Below are positions 1 to 12,263 of a DNA stretch of 64,000 bases, piece by piece (the first letter of the stretch is position 1; each line of letters starts with the position of its first letter). Under the pieces are notes generated by a model. The model was given only the letters and a program-made list of their open reading frames with translations, ran no database searches and had not been told where the DNA came from. The position numbers and the translations under genes were made by a program. The stretch lies in contig JAGPXD010000001.1 in assembly GCA_020746995.1 (NCBI GenBank), positions 4,402,001 to 4,466,000 on the forward strand. The letters run 5' to 3'. Origin of the DNA: Plectosphaerella cucumerina (Eukaryota; Ascomycota; Sordariomycetes; Glomerellales; Plectosphaerellaceae).

Positions 1-1119
1 GCCAAGCAGGCGGACCTGGAGGCCTTGACACCTTCGGAGCAACAAGAGAGACCCATCCCACCGACACCACAGCCGCCGAGCGAAGCCGAAGCCACGGCAT
101 CGTCGGCTGAGCAGGCTACTCAGGAGACAACGCCCAAGATCAAGGGCAAGTGCGCGACGCTGGCCACCCCCGCCGTCAGGCACCTCTCCAAGGAGCACAA
201 GATCGACATCGCCAACATTGACGGCACAGGAAGGGACGGAAGGGTCCTTAAGGAGGACATTCACAAGTTCATCAAGCAGAGGGACCAAGTTCCAGCTCAG
301 AGCACACCATCAACTCCTGCAGGCCAGGCCGCCACTCCTCCATCAAGATCAGCTGTACCATCTGGCGAGCAGACGGAGACCAAGGTGCAGTTGACCAATA
401 TGCAACTGCAAATGTTCAAGGCCATGACGCGGTCCCTGACGATCCCCCACTTCCTTTACGCCGACGAGGTCGACTTCACATCGCTGGTCGAGCTGCGTGC
501 CCGCCTCAACAGGGTCATCTCAGCATCCCCCGACCTCCTCCTCCAGGAGAGCGGCGTCTCCAAGCTCTCATACCTGCCCTTCATCATCAAGGCCGTCTCA
601 CTGGCGCTGTACCAGTACCCCGTGCTCAACGCGCGGGTGGACGCCGACGCCTCGAACCCGTCGGCCAAGCCGTCGCTGGTGATGCGGTCGCAGCACAACA
701 TCGGCGTGGCCATGGACACGCCGTCGGGTCTGCTGGTCCCCGTAATCAAGGACGTCGGGGCGCGCAACATCCTGTCCATCGCGGCGGAGCTCGCGCGCCT
801 GCAGAAGCTCGCCCACGCAGGCAAGCTCTCGGCGGCCGACATGGCGGGCGGCACCATCACCGTGTCCAACATTGGCAACATCGGGGGCACCTACGTGTCG
901 CCTGTCATCGTGGAGCGGGAGGTGGCGATCCTGGGGGTCGGGCGCATGCGGGCCGTGCCGGCGTTCGACGACGACGGCGCCGTGGTCAAGAAGCACATCA
1001 CCAACTTCAGTTGGAGCGCCGACCACCGTGTCATTGACGGAGCGACCATGGCCCGCGCGGCCGAGGTCGTCAGGCGGGTGGTGCAGGAGCCGGACGTTAT
1101 GGTGATGCACCTGAGGTGA
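1..1119 (+). CDS. Branched-chain alpha-keto acid dehydrogenase E2 (dihydrolipoyl transacylase), 5'-truncated
   Basis: C-terminal 372 residues of the mitochondrial BCKDH E2 core protein, which moves acyl groups from the lipoyl arm to CoA in Val/Leu/Ile breakdown. The frame is open from base 1, so the lipoyl domain and presequence lie outside the window. A peripheral-subunit (E3/E1) binding domain lies near residues 52-90 (ATPAVRHLSKEHKIDIANI..GRDGRVLKEDI), followed by a P/T/S-rich hinge and the catalytic 2-oxoacid acyltransferase domain. The active-site signature SADHRVIDG is intact, and NIGVAMDT..GLLVPVIK and TVSNIGNIGGTY are present. These motifs fit BCKDH E2 (DBT) better than the pyruvate or 2-oxoglutarate E2 enzymes. 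No intron is seen in this part. A 372-aa reverse-strand ORF across the 3' end is a shadow. Confidence 0.95.
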   Translation, partial: AKQADLEALTPSEQQERPIPPTPQPPSEAEATASSAEQATQETTPKIKGKCATLATPAVRHLSKEHKIDIANIDGTGRDGRVLKEDIHKFIKQRDQVPAQSTPSTPAGQAATPPSRSAVPSGEQTETKVQLTNMQLQMFKAMTRSLTIPHFLYADEVDFTSLVELRARLNRVISASPDLLLQESGVSKLSYLPFIIKAVSLALYQYPVLNARVDADASNPSAKPSLVMRSQHNIGVAMDTPSGLLVPVIKDVGARNILSIAAELARLQKLAHAGKLSAADMAGGTITVSNIGNIGGTYVSPVIVEREVAILGVGRMRAVPAFDDDGAVVKKHITNFSWSADHRVIDGATMARAAEVVRRVVQEPDVMVMHLR

Positions 1120-3231
1120 GGGACACCTGGTGTGCAATACCTCCCAGTCCTTTCGCATACTCCTCTGGCCCACCCCCGCCTGTCTTCCAAGCAAAGCAAC
1201 GACCAGATGGGCCGAGGGAGGTCTGTCGTGGATACGCACGCTGTCCCGTCTTCCCCCTCCTCTCCCCTCCCTCGCTCCCCGCAGAAGAAAAGGTGCATGC
1301 GGAGGGTGGAACACGCATATCGCTGCGCCCACCGCCAAGGGGGCGGCCTCCTCATGCCAGAGGATGGGGGTGTCCAACTGAAATGCATGAGCAGGCGGTG
1401 AGTTTTCCAACGGTTGGAAGGGAGGGCAGAGGAGGAGGACAATCTGGAGGAGGGGGGTTGTAAAAGGCGGGGTGCGGGGTGCACTGCATGTCCCCAGGAT
1501 CACGACATGCCCCGACGGGACCGACCTGAACCGTTGTCCAGTTCGTCGCGGCTCGTCTTCTCTGGGTTCGCTTGCAGATCCTCCACCCTGCCCCATGGTT
1601 GGGCACACATGGAGGCTTGGAGCAGGGCGCCAGCCAAGGCAGCGGGAAGCTCGGGGGCATCTTGCATTTGGGGGGTGAGGTTTGCATCGGGCATCAGGCA
1701 TCCGGGGGAGGGACAAAAGGGATTCATCGTAGAACAGAAGAGGTCACCTGTCATCATGTTTGTGGTGTACATAGCAGCATTCAGACCGTCTACAGATACC
1801 TAGACGAGGGGAGGGGAGGGGAGGGGAGGCAAATCTAGAGCATCCATTCATTGTCTTTCATTGCTGTGGAATTCCGTCACTTCATCGTCAAGATCCGGAA
1901 CCCAATTCGCCTCAATGACGTCGGGCTGGGCGGATTTCGCCCGGCGTTTCCGTCTTTTTGGGGGTGACCCTTGGGGTCCATATCCGCCACCACTGACTTC
2001 AAGGTCCGTCAGACATGCCGACGAGCAGAAACAGTCAGCCCGTACCAACCCTCCACTGAGCCCTACAACCTCGACCCAAGCGAAATCCTGATCCCCGACT
2101 CTCGCAGAAGGAAGGACAAGGACAGGATCTTCAGTGGAGGAAGACAGACGCATGCATGCATGTTGGTCACGCTGACGGCGACCGGTGAAGACGCTGGGCC
2201 CAGCTCGCTGACCAGCAGAAGAAAAGACCGTGACCCCCCCTGCGCTTAAGCCCCAGACCGCTATAGGGGGTCACTGACACTGAAGTGAGGACTCACAGAG
2301 GTACCATCGGCGGCACAGGGCGCCCAACGACGATTCGCTTTCCACAGACTGTGACTGGCCCCCAAAACCAAACCTGCACGACGCTCAAACCGGCCGCAAA
2401 ACCGGGGTAACGCATGTCTTGATTCGTCACAACCTTCAGCTCGTCCCGCGTTACCTCGAGCCGAGCAGGCTGCTGATATTGCCCCTGCGCCTTACTCACT
2501 CACCGCGTCCTCCCGCCTCGGGTTGTCTCGCGTCGCACGCCCGGCTGCAGGACAGTCCCAAGGGGAAGTGGTCAGGGGACCACCCGTCATGACCACCGAC
2601 CGATGCCAGCGCATCGGGCAGACAGACCTATGCTGGCCCCCAGGTTCCATGTCTCTGTACACCATCTGCCGCATCGTCGTCGGCCGCCCGACCCCGTTCC
2701 GCCTCCGCACCCGTCCTGGTCCCCGGAGTGGTCGGCGGCAGACGCAGGCGCAGACACTGATGACGGTGATGACGTCCCCCTCTATTCAAGTTTGGTCCCT
2801 TCACGGATGATTGCTTGCAACAGGCACGTTTGAAGGTGATTAACATTGTGTGCGTACCAGCCTACCACGACAAGGGTGACAGGCAGCGCAGAATCCCCAA
2901 TACCAAGGTACATGGCACCGGCCGTGGCCGGGCCTCCCCCTTTCCAAGTGGATTGTCGTCGCTTCATGGGCCGTGGCCCCCCAAAACTCCCATCAATGCA
3001 AGAAAGGACGGCTGCGAACCGAACCGAACCGAGCCGTCCATACCCAGAAAAACGCCGTATGCCCCCCAGAACACGGGGAATCATGAACCCCCCTTTTCGC
3101 AAGCCTGACTCCGTGGAGAACCAGTGGACAAGAATAAGAAGGAAATCTAGCCGGTGGCGTGTGGGTGTGCCTTCGCTCGCTCGCAAAAATGCTTGCTTGC
3201 TTGACTGACGTCAAGCGCGGTTCCCTGTCTC
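1120..3231. other. Intergenic region between convergent genes
   Basis: About 2.1 kb between the E2 gene (+) and gluconokinase (-). No recognisable coding, tRNA or mobile sequence was seen. It holds a G-quadruplex-type GAGGG tract (1806-1829) and a short CGAAC triplicate near 3015-3029. A 101-codon reverse-strand ORF (1848-2153) with a basic PPKRRKRR patch matches no family I know. Confidence 0.6.
1806..1829 (+). repeat. G-quadruplex-type (GAGGG)n tract
   Basis: Four GGGG runs separated by single A bases, flanked by further G pairs, meet the sequence rule for an intramolecular G-quadruplex with one-base loops. It lies about 690 bp past the E2 stop codon in a convergent intergenic region. Confidence 0.9.
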
Positions 3232-3984
3232 TTATTGCGCCTCGCCAATGATGGCCTCGACGCTGTTCAGGGCGTCCTGCTTGACCTCGGGCATGGTCTT
3301 GCTGACGTCGAGGGTGACGACGTCGCTCTCGTCCTCGCCGGGCAGCTCCAGGATGCTGAACTGGCTGGAAACCATGTTGGCGCCCATGTAGTGGTTCGTC
3401 GCGGCCGAGCGGGCCTTGACGCGCTCGACGAGGACCGACTCATCGGCGTGGAGGAAGATGAAGTGGATGCGCAGAGAGTGGTCGTAGTAGCCCGCGACGC
3501 GGATGACGTCCCGGTACTTGCGCTTGAGGGCCGAACAGGTCAGGACGACGCCGTCGGCACCACCGGCGATGCGGCGGCGGGACTCTTCGCGCAGCGCAGT
3601 GAGCCAGTCCCAGCGGTCGGCGTCGGTCAGGGGGATGCCCTTGGCCATCTTGTCGATGTTTGCCTTGGGGTGGTACTGCAAAGGCGGGCATCAGCAACGG
3701 TTCTTCTGTCTCAGTTCTGCTGCCAGACCGAAACTCACGTTGTCTCCCTCGATGTAGGGCATGTTGTGCGCCTCAGCGATGTGCTCGGCAACAGTAGTCT
3801 TTCCGCATCCAGCAGGGCCAGTAACCAGCCAGATGTGGTGGACTCCGTCGCCATTGAGCGTGCCGTTCATGTGCCGTGTGTTCATGTTGGCCGACTGGAC
3901 TCCGGATACGACGGCCTGCGGCGTGGTGGGAGAGGTCGGCCCCTGACCGTTCAGGTGGCTGCTAGGGGAGTCGTAGGAAAGCAT
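3232..3984 (-). CDS. Gluconokinase
   Basis: Phosphorylates D-gluconate to 6-phosphogluconate, feeding the pentose phosphate pathway; cytosolic. Two exons on the minus strand: 3984-3739 and 3675-3232, with a 63-nt GTGAGT..CAG intron (3738-3676) between PYIEGDN and YHPKANIDKM, in frame. The product is 229 aa. The Walker A loop GPAGCGKTT, the substrate segment EGDNYHPKANIDKM, the DADRWDWL segment and the LTCSALKRKYRD motif are the gluconokinase set. The N-terminus carries an S/T/N-rich extension absent from the bacterial enzyme (about 175 aa). I start at the ATG at 3984 (MLSYDSP). An in-frame ATG at 4125 would add 47 residues of poor quality and may be leader sequence. The gene is convergent with E2 on one side and faces a 5.7 kb gap on the other. 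Confidence 0.92.
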
Positions 3985-4125
3985 CGTGCGAAGAGGAATG
4001 GAGCGACGTGTGTAGAAGGTGTCCGTGTGAGGGTGAAAGGCGAGAGCAAAGTTCTGCAGACACGGGAGAGTCAGGTGGCGATGTTTAGGAGGAGGCGTTG
4101 GTTGTGTGGTGATCTTCGTGGTCAT

Positions 4126-7100
4126 GCAAGATGTGAGAGGAAGCGGCGTTGATGCGTGGAATCAGGGAACCTGGAGATCTAAGGTTCTTATTCTAGGGCG
4201 AGAGAACCATCACTTGTCAAGATCCACAGCCCGGAGGAAAGGGGTCGGGAGGCATTGCTTTATAGTTTTGTAAGTCTGAAGCAAGCACGTCCACGCCCCG
4301 GTGCCAAGCGGACCTGCCCGGGGCGTGAGCGCGGGCGTGGGTGAGGGCGTGCGGGAGAAGGGCGTGGGAGAGGGAGAAGTCGATTGTGGGGAGACGAGAC
4401 ACAAGGCAGGGCAGGAGTCGCAGGACGTGGGAAGAGGGAGGGGGTTCAAATGCAGCGGCGCTCCGGGAGCGGGGCGACAGGGGACAGGCCCCCGGAGGCC
4501 TTGGGGGCGTCGTTGGGGGGCTCGGTGATCTGCCCTCGTCACTGGAACGATGCAAAACCCGCTAGAACCCCGACCGGCCCTTCCGCGCTTGGGTGCCTGC
4601 CCAGTGCCCGGGGTGCTCAGCAGCTCGGTGCCGCCAGCTGAGGGCACGCACTGCGCAGGCAATTGGTTTTCGCAAAGGACGAGGGAGTCCCCCTCTTTAC
4701 TGAGCGCTTCGCAACTCTTCCAGGTCCATGTCCACTGGTATGGATCTGTCAAGAAATATCAGGGGAACCTGGAAGAGGTCGAGTCAGCAGAGACCAGCGC
4801 ATCCCTCTGTTGCGGAGGCCCCTGTGGGGTGTTCTGGGTGCGGAAAAAAAGCAAGCAAGCAAGCGGGCTAAGACGCGAGCGGTGATGTCCAGTCTGGGCT
4901 CCTGTCGGCGCCGTTGTCCATTGCCGTTCCACACGGGCAGTTCTCAGGCCTCCCCCTACGAGTACTCCGGGGGAAGGCCGTTGGTAGCCCCGAAGTTTGT
5001 GCGTCTCGCTCAGATGCGACGAGCAGCACCTGGGTCATGCTGACTCTGTTTGGACTGATGATTTGCTTGCTGGCTCAGTGAGACTGTTGAGACGGGCCAT
5101 CGAACAACAATCAGGAGACGCAAGGTTTCCCCGACTGCAACGGCGCAGCCAACGGGAACTTCTCCAGCGCCCCGAGCATACTTTTGCTCTTGTCCGGGGG
5201 CCTGAGTCCCGGGGAACCATCCGGCTGCACTACTGAGGGGGCCTGGCCGGCCGTGGCCACGATGCCGGACACCGCTTCGCATTCTTGTTGGGCCTCATGT
5301 GACACGGGTAGGCAAGCTCATGCCGGGTGTCAGCGCGCCATGGAAGTTTGGAAACGTGTCGGGAGGGTTCAGTAATACCACCGGTGAACGAGCCAGTGGG
5401 ATGACGAGCGACGTGCTGTGTTTCCCGGCCCGGGACAGTTGAGCAAGACAGCGCAAGCTGGGACGTGGTAGGAATTTTTTGCCCCTTTCGGCGGGCCGCT
5501 TGGATCGTTCAAGGACCGCCTGGCACACACGCTGGTTAGCCCGCCGGGGAGCGCCGGAGAGCAACCCCACGGGAGGACACCGGCAGAGGCCTCGCCTCGG
5601 TCGGTCGCCGATGGCCATGGCGGAAAGGCCGTGTCGCATCAGGGAGAAGCGCCGGCGGTATCGTGCCCAAGTGCGTGGGAGGCCCGATCCACTCGGGCGC
5701 AGTTCAGCGTCGGTGACAGGACTGGACTGCAGCCTGACATGGGGGGCTCCGCATGGGGGTTCACGAGCGAGCGAGGATGGCCGCGATGGATGGGGGACCC
5801 CAGGAGACCGAGAGGACGTCTATTTCCAGGTGAGTTCTCGCTCGCCGATGCCGTGCGTCGTGTTGCGTCGCCCTGTCGCAGGAAAATGACGGACGCATCT
5901 GGAGCAGCCAGGGGGTTACGACTCGGGTGTGATGAACTTGAAGCAAGAAGCGAGCATGCATACAACCTGGAAGAACATGATTGCCCCTCATTGGGGACGC
6001 ATGTCGACCTCTCGGTTGCACATGCAACATCACCTGAACAAGCCGGAGCAACAAAGCTGGAAGCTTGCCTGGAGTCAGAGCAAGCAAATTGCGCCTGCTC
6101 TCCCCCAGTCCACTCGCCTTCCTCACCTTCATTTGTTGTGTTGCTCGTGACTCGTTCCTGCCGCACACATCCCCGCCTCCTCCAACCCGGGAAAGTGCGA
6201 CGGAACCCTTAGCGTGGGGGTACACACACTTCACAGTGTTTCCCCCCCTTCCAGCCCTCCACTCGAGACGCCACGACCCACGCTGCCCTCTCGCCCCCCT
6301 TCCCATCCCACACGCGACCTCCGGCGGCTGCTCCATCGCTCCATCGACCGACGGGATGGATGCAGTCGGACCCCCTAGGCCCCCTGGACCCGCGGCATTC
6401 GTTGAGGGCCAACCCATCCCGATTCTTCGGGACAGCACTGCACCCAGTCGAGTCCTCGTCCTGGCCCACGAACACCTGGGATAGCCAGCCACGACGACAA
6501 GGACCGCTCCCGCTCCCGTGACCTCCTCCCCCCGTTTCCGAGCCTCTGTTCCCCGGATCGGATCAGCGAAACGCCCTGCGCTGCGCTGCACAGGAGCTGC
6601 CCGTCCCGGTTCCGGGGCTGTGATGCGCGCCGCGCAGGAAAGGGCAAAGCAGGGCAAGGCACGCCCGGCCGCCACGTGCCCTCGGGGAAAATAGCCCCAT
6701 CCCGTCGTCTGGACACGACCGACTGGGGCGGGCTCGGGGAATCCTCACCCCTCCGGGGGCGCCCTCCCTGGGCCTCCCATCACTCCCCATCGCCCAGCTG
6801 AAAAAAAAGCACCGTCAGAGGGCTAGGGGGTGGTTTTTTCAGGCGCCGCGGTACCTAGACCAACACCTGTGGGGTCTGGTGCTTTCGGATTACATCACTG
6901 GGGGTTTTCTTCCCCCCTTCCTGTGCACCCCCCCAAGAACGTCCTAGGTAGATTTGTCTTCATCATCTCTCCGCGCCCACCGGCTTCTCGATCGACTGGG
7001 GAGGGCTCCCTGGACGATGATTGGGGACCGGAAAGGCAGAGGCAGCCCGATTCTGGCGAGTTGACGACGAGACCATGAGCGAATGATGACCGCCATACAA

Positions 7101-9783
7101 GCTGGCTGCTTCCTTGTGCATAGGTACTTACAAAGAGAAATACCATTAGAATGGTTTCCGGCGTGCGGGCTTCGTGCCTGGGGGGGCTGGGCGACCCCGT
7201 CACTCTGGCTTCTGTGCCTGTCGGGCAACCAAGCATCCTGGCATGATCCTGGGCGGCCCAAACATCACCCTGAATACGGACTTTGTCGGTCACGCGGCCA
7301 CCGGGGAACGGCCGGCCCCATAGCGTCCTCCCTGGTTGACGTCGGCTCCAGTCGGCATCGGCTGGGCATCCGGCTGGCTGGCTTCTGTGGAACTCAACGA
7401 ACCGGACTATCACCTTCTGCCCGAGCCTCGGACAGGCACAAGTCGTCCGTACTTTGGGGGGGGGAATGGGGGGCAAGGAGGGAGGGGGGCATTTCTGGGC
7501 GACGCAAGTGCTAACGAATGGTCCGGAGAAGCAAGTCTCTCCGCTCAGTGTTCACCGATGCGGCGACGCCTAAAGTCCGCCGTCATCGCGCCGTTCAGGC
7601 CAGAGGTCTTCAACTCCACACCATGCCTACGATCGTGGGGGGTCCATCGGCTGTCTCGAACTTGCCTCACCGCTCGCTCCAAGGGAATATGGATATTTGC
7701 TGCTCTCCGCCATCACAGAGAGGGAGCAACCATGGCACACATATGCAGCGCGACGGAAGAGGCAAAGGAAGGACTTGTTTCGTCACTAATTCCGCGCGCC
7801 TGGCGACTTCTCGGGAGATGGACCTCTTGCCGCAACCAGGGTTATGGAAGGGCCGCCAACGAGAAATGCAATGTCGGGGGGCCTTGTCACCGACGCACGG
7901 GGGGCACTTCAGCGGTACGACAGGGACTCGGTCTAGCCCCTCGCCTGCACACGCATCTGCACCCTTTCGTCAGGCAGAATGCTGAAGAAGCAATATGGGA
8001 GGCCTTTACAATATGCGGCGTGCGGCTCTAGTGGCTCTGCTGCGTGACGGCAGCTCAGCGGGCAGTGCGAATTGCCAACGGCCGACGATGCTGGGCCCCT
8101 GCGGCACCTGAGATCTGCCGACAAGCGCGGGCGACAACCGGATAACAGGACCAATGCTGTCCCAAATTGGACACTTCCAAGATGTTGCCCTGTGGCTTTC
8201 GGGAGCAGTTCCCGTCTGCTTCACCAACAGGCCGTCAGCGGCGCCGAACCATCACACCTCGCCCTGGCCTTCAGTAACATCCAGAACCGAGCGACGCCGT
8301 AGGCCTCAGCCGTGAGACCAGAACGATTGCTTGCAGGCTGTGGTTCTGTTCGATTCGGGGCGCCTTTGCAGAGACGGCCTGGTCAGTCTGGACGTCGGCG
8401 AGCCAGCCAGGAGAGGCACGACAACATGGCCCTGATCCCGTCTCGCCGCCATGTATTCAGCGCTCGCTACCGCCAGTCGTGTTGCCATTCGACAGCGGCA
8501 ACTGAATCAATCCGTCGATCACCTGACGCCGGTTCACTACATCGACGCCAGGTCGTATCGATGATGGGCTGCCCGAAGCCGAAAGGCGTGCCAGGGTGGC
8601 GGCTGGGGTGGCCTGCATGGCGTTGCAGTATTCGACCTCTGGCAAGTTCCGTGGTCTAGGTAGCTGCATGTGCTGGCGGCTATCCTGGCTCTCTCGGGTT
8701 TGGGTGAGCGCGGGGAACAGATTGAATATACTGCCTCGGCTGCTGCTGATATTGGATGTAGGCCTCTGATGATACGGTCACGACTCGGTTGGGCACCACT
8801 GCTGACGGAAAATAACTCATCACGCATGGGTGATGCCTCGTCTTGAACACGACAATGTATGTGCCCTGCTTCCTGGACAGCTTAGGGGGTTCAAGACAGG
8901 TCCCTGTTGCCGTCTTCGCCATGGTGTCGACGACCAAGTGGTTTCCAGGTATCGCGCCGTTCCCGTGGTCTCTGCGTTGCAAAACGATGTCGTCTGAAGG
9001 ACGCAGAGGAGCCATATAGATTGGTTTAGTGCCTGTCGAAAGTCGGGAGGACTTCTAACCTTGCAGGGTTTGCAGGGTTTGCCGAGTGCCAATGTTTCGA
9101 TCATTGCAGCCGGTTTACTCTAGAGCTAGCAAATACGTGGGGAAACAAGCGCAAATGATCACTCTTTTGCCGCTGACCGCCGCTCCGTCGTGGACTCAAC
9201 ATCGACTGCTCGCAACGCTACAGAGCCAGCCATGTCTGGACGCCGACTTGTACCTAGGAAAATGTGAAATCTGTTTGGCCAGTAGATGGACTTACAAAGC
9301 CTCTTATGGAAGCACAAACAGATTTGTTTGAAACTAAGGACTCAAAATAACGGCATGCCTGATACACTGCCGGATGCCGAAGTACTCCAACCAGACTTTG
9401 GTCAGGGGAAAGGCAGTCTGGAGTGGTACGTTCGTCTCGGCCATGGCAGAAAATATTGCTGGGTAATGGAGTCAGTATTGGCTATCTGTGAGCTTTGAAT
9501 TGTTGAGAAGCAAAACCATGCGCTGTGGCTAGCCAAGTGAGCCGTATCGCCGTCGAGGGTATTCGCAAGATGAGCACAGACGTGAAGCTGCTGAAGTGGA
9601 TCTACGGTGTAGGGCAGGACAGCGATGTGGCTTGACCGACGACGCCACATTGAGGGGTCCGCCACGCAAACGCTCCTGCCTGCTGCATGCACGTCAGCTC
9701 CATTGAGCTTCAGACAGAGCCAATGAGTTTCAGTTAGCCCGCCTGCCAACGCCCACCTTGGACCTCCTTCCCCTCCTTCCGTG
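4126..9783. other. Large gene-free region between divergent genes
   Basis: About 5.7 kb between gluconokinase (-) and dipeptidyl peptidase III (+). ORFs up to about 300 codons exist (for example 5761-6675 minus), but they are rich in R, G, P and S, overlap each other on both strands, and show no family motif. A short tetranucleotide GCAA run lies near 4848-4862. The best-looking small ORF, 8680-9015 minus (111 aa from an ATG), has a more balanced composition but no recognisable domain. I see no tRNA, 5S or transposon sequence. Confidence 0.55.
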
Positions 9784-12263
9784 ATGCGCTTCTCAGTCCT
9801 CCCTAGATTGACCTCTCTGAGAGCGTTAAGAACGACACAGACCCTTCGTCCGAGATCCGCGTTTCGCCCAGTCAACTTCCTACCAGTCACCTCACGTCAG
9901 AGATTTTCATCCAACATGAACGCCCAGGAGCTCTCTCAGTATCTCGCCGACGCCCCTCCCAGCGTCGTGAGGCTGGAGATCGAGCCACACTTCGAAGCTC
10001 TTACCGACAAGCAGAAGCGCTATGCTCACTTCATCAGCAAGTGAGTCTTCATTTGAGCTGGTCTTCCGACCGATGTCAGCTCTCGACCCCCTTTACCGGA
10101 CCTCGGCTAACGACCCCCAAGAGCCTCGCTGGCCGGCAACCGCATTGTCCTGAGGCAGGTGTCCCCTGAGTCGGAGAACATCTACGACTTCATCATCAGC
10201 CTCCACAAGGCCTCTGGTGGTGACTGGCAGGCCCTTGCCAAGAAGGCCGGCGTCGATGAGACACAGCTGGACCACTTCTTCTCCTATGCTGCCCAATTCC
10301 TCGGCAACAGCGGCAACTACAAGAGCTTCGGTGACTCAAAGTTCATCCCCAGGGCTGACGAGGCCACTTTTGCTGCGCTGGCCGCCACCTCCCCCGACGC
10401 AGACAAGTTCTACAAGGCGACCAACGGCGCCATCTTCAGCTCCGACAAGCCCGGCCTGCTGCACCTGGGCTTCCCCGACAAGGGACACATGACGACCTAT
10501 TACCCTGACTCCGCTGACATCACCCAACCCGAGGTCGAGGCCGTTGCGGCCTGGATGGCGAAGAAGGGACTTCTTCCCGAGAATACGAGGCTGAGGAAGA
10601 CCGCCGATGGTGCTTTCGAGATTCTCATTGCTTCCGCCGTCGACAAGCAGCCCGCGGAAGGCAGTGATATCGGCAAGGACACGACCTTCACCGTCGAGGA
10701 TGGACTGCTCAGCGGCAAGAAAATCTCGCTCGTCTTCGGCGACTATGCCACCGAGATGAAGGCTGCTGCCGAGTACATCGCCAAGGCCGGCGAGAACGCC
10801 GACAACGATCACCAGGCCTCCATGCACAAGGCGTACAACAAGTCCTTCCACGATGGCTCCCTCCTTGCGTTCAAGGATAGCCAGAGGTTCTGGATCCGCG
10901 ACAAGGGACCCGCTGTCGAGTCCAACATTGGCTTTATCGAGACCTACCGGGACCCTGCCGGTATTCGTGGCGAGTGGGAGGGCTTCGCCGCCGTCGTGAA
11001 CCAGGAGCGCACGCGTGCTTTCGGTGGCCTGGTTAGCTCTGCGCCATCCTTGATCCCCCTGCTGCCCTGGGAATCGGAGTTTGAGAAGGACAAGTTCCTC
11101 TCTCCGGACTTCACCTCCCTCGAGGTCCTCACCTTTGCTGGATCTGGAATCCCGGCAGGCATCAACATCGTAAGTAACCCTCCCTGTCCGACCCCTTCCT
11201 CGTTCTTCCTACACATATCTTGCTGCAAATCCATGACTAATCTCCAAATCGATAGCCCAACTACGACGACATTCGCCAGAACGATGGATTCAAGAACGTC
11301 TCTCTCGGCAATGTCCTCAGCGCCAAGGCCCCTAACGAGAAGATCCCTTTCATCTCCGAGGATGATGGCGAGATCTACCGCAAGTACCGTGACCCGGCCT
11401 TCGAGGTGCAGGTCGGTCTCCACGAGCTCCTCGGCCATGGCTGTGGCAAGCTTCTTCAGGAGACCAAGCCGGGCGAGTTCAACTTCGACAAGGAGAACCC
11501 TCCCATTAGCCCCATCACCAACAAGCCGGTGACTACCTGGTACAAGCCTGGCCAGACTTGGGGCTCTGTGTTCGGTAGCCTCGCTGGCTCATACGAGGAG
11601 TGCCGTGCCGAGCTTGTGGCCATGTACCTCAGCTGCGAGTTCCCCGTGCTCAAGATCTTCGGCTTCGGAGACGGCTCCAACGACATCGACGGCGAGGCTG
11701 GTAACGTTCTGTACGCAGCCTACCTCCAGATGGCGCGTGCAGGTCTTATTGCACTGGAGATGTGGGACCCCAAGAGCCAGAAATGGGGTCAGGCACACTC
11801 ACAGGCCCGCTACTCGATTCTCCAGTGCTTCCTTCAGGCCGGCGACGATTTCTGTGTCCTCGACTACAAGAAGGATGACCTGTCCGATCTCGAGATCAAG
11901 CTTGACCGTTCCAAGATTCTGACCACCGGCCGCAAGGGTAAGTCTTTATCCACACGTGACCGGTATTGAGCGTCTGCTAACCCTAGTCCAGCTGTCGGCG
12001 AGTACCTGCAGAAGCTGCACATCTACAAGTCCACGGCCGACGTCGAGACCGGCTCCGAGTTCTTCAAGGGCATGACCGATGTCGGCATGGACTTCTGGGG
12101 CACCAAGGTCCGCGACATCGTTCTGAAGAACAAGCAGCCTCGCAAGGTGTTCGTCCAAGCCAACACGTACCTTGACGAGGCCTCCGGCAAGGTCAGCATC
12201 AAGCACTACGAGGCAACGCCCGCTGGCATGATCCAGAGCTGGGCAGACCGTGAGGAGGCTTGA
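9784..12263 (+). CDS. DPP3: Dipeptidyl peptidase III (M49 zinc metallopeptidase)
   Basis: Removes dipeptides from the N-termini of oligopeptides. Four exons: 9784-10040, 10122-11169, 11256-11937 and 11992-12263; all junctions keep frame and give 752 aa. The M49 zinc signature HELLGH lies near residues 491-496, with the third ligand in EECRAE near 549-554. Family blocks such as FGDYATEMKAAAEYIAKAG, NIGFIETYRDPAGIRGEWEG and KVRDIVLKNKQPRKVFVQ are intact. The first 45 residues are Arg/Ser-rich without acidic residues (MRFSVLPRLTSLRALRTTQT..RQRFSSN), which looks like a mitochondrial presequence. The next ATG (9919-9921 region, MNAQELSQYL) would give a cytosolic form of about 707 aa, the usual length for the family. 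Dual targeting by alternative starts is inferred. Confidence 0.96.

Noticed and set aside
598..1716. 372-codon reverse-strand ORF over the E2 gene
   Set aside because: Antisense to the conserved catalytic domain; R/P/H-rich composition typical of a GC-rich shadow frame.
1848..2153. 101-codon minus-strand ORF with a PPKRRKRR patch
   Set aside because: No family match and no supporting context; kept only as a note in the intergenic entry.
3235..4152. 305-codon plus-strand ORF
   Set aside because: Antisense of the gluconokinase exons; no motif of its own.
5761..6675. 304-codon minus-strand ORF in the first large gap
   Set aside because: R/G/S/A-rich, overlaps other ORFs on both strands, and no recognised domain.
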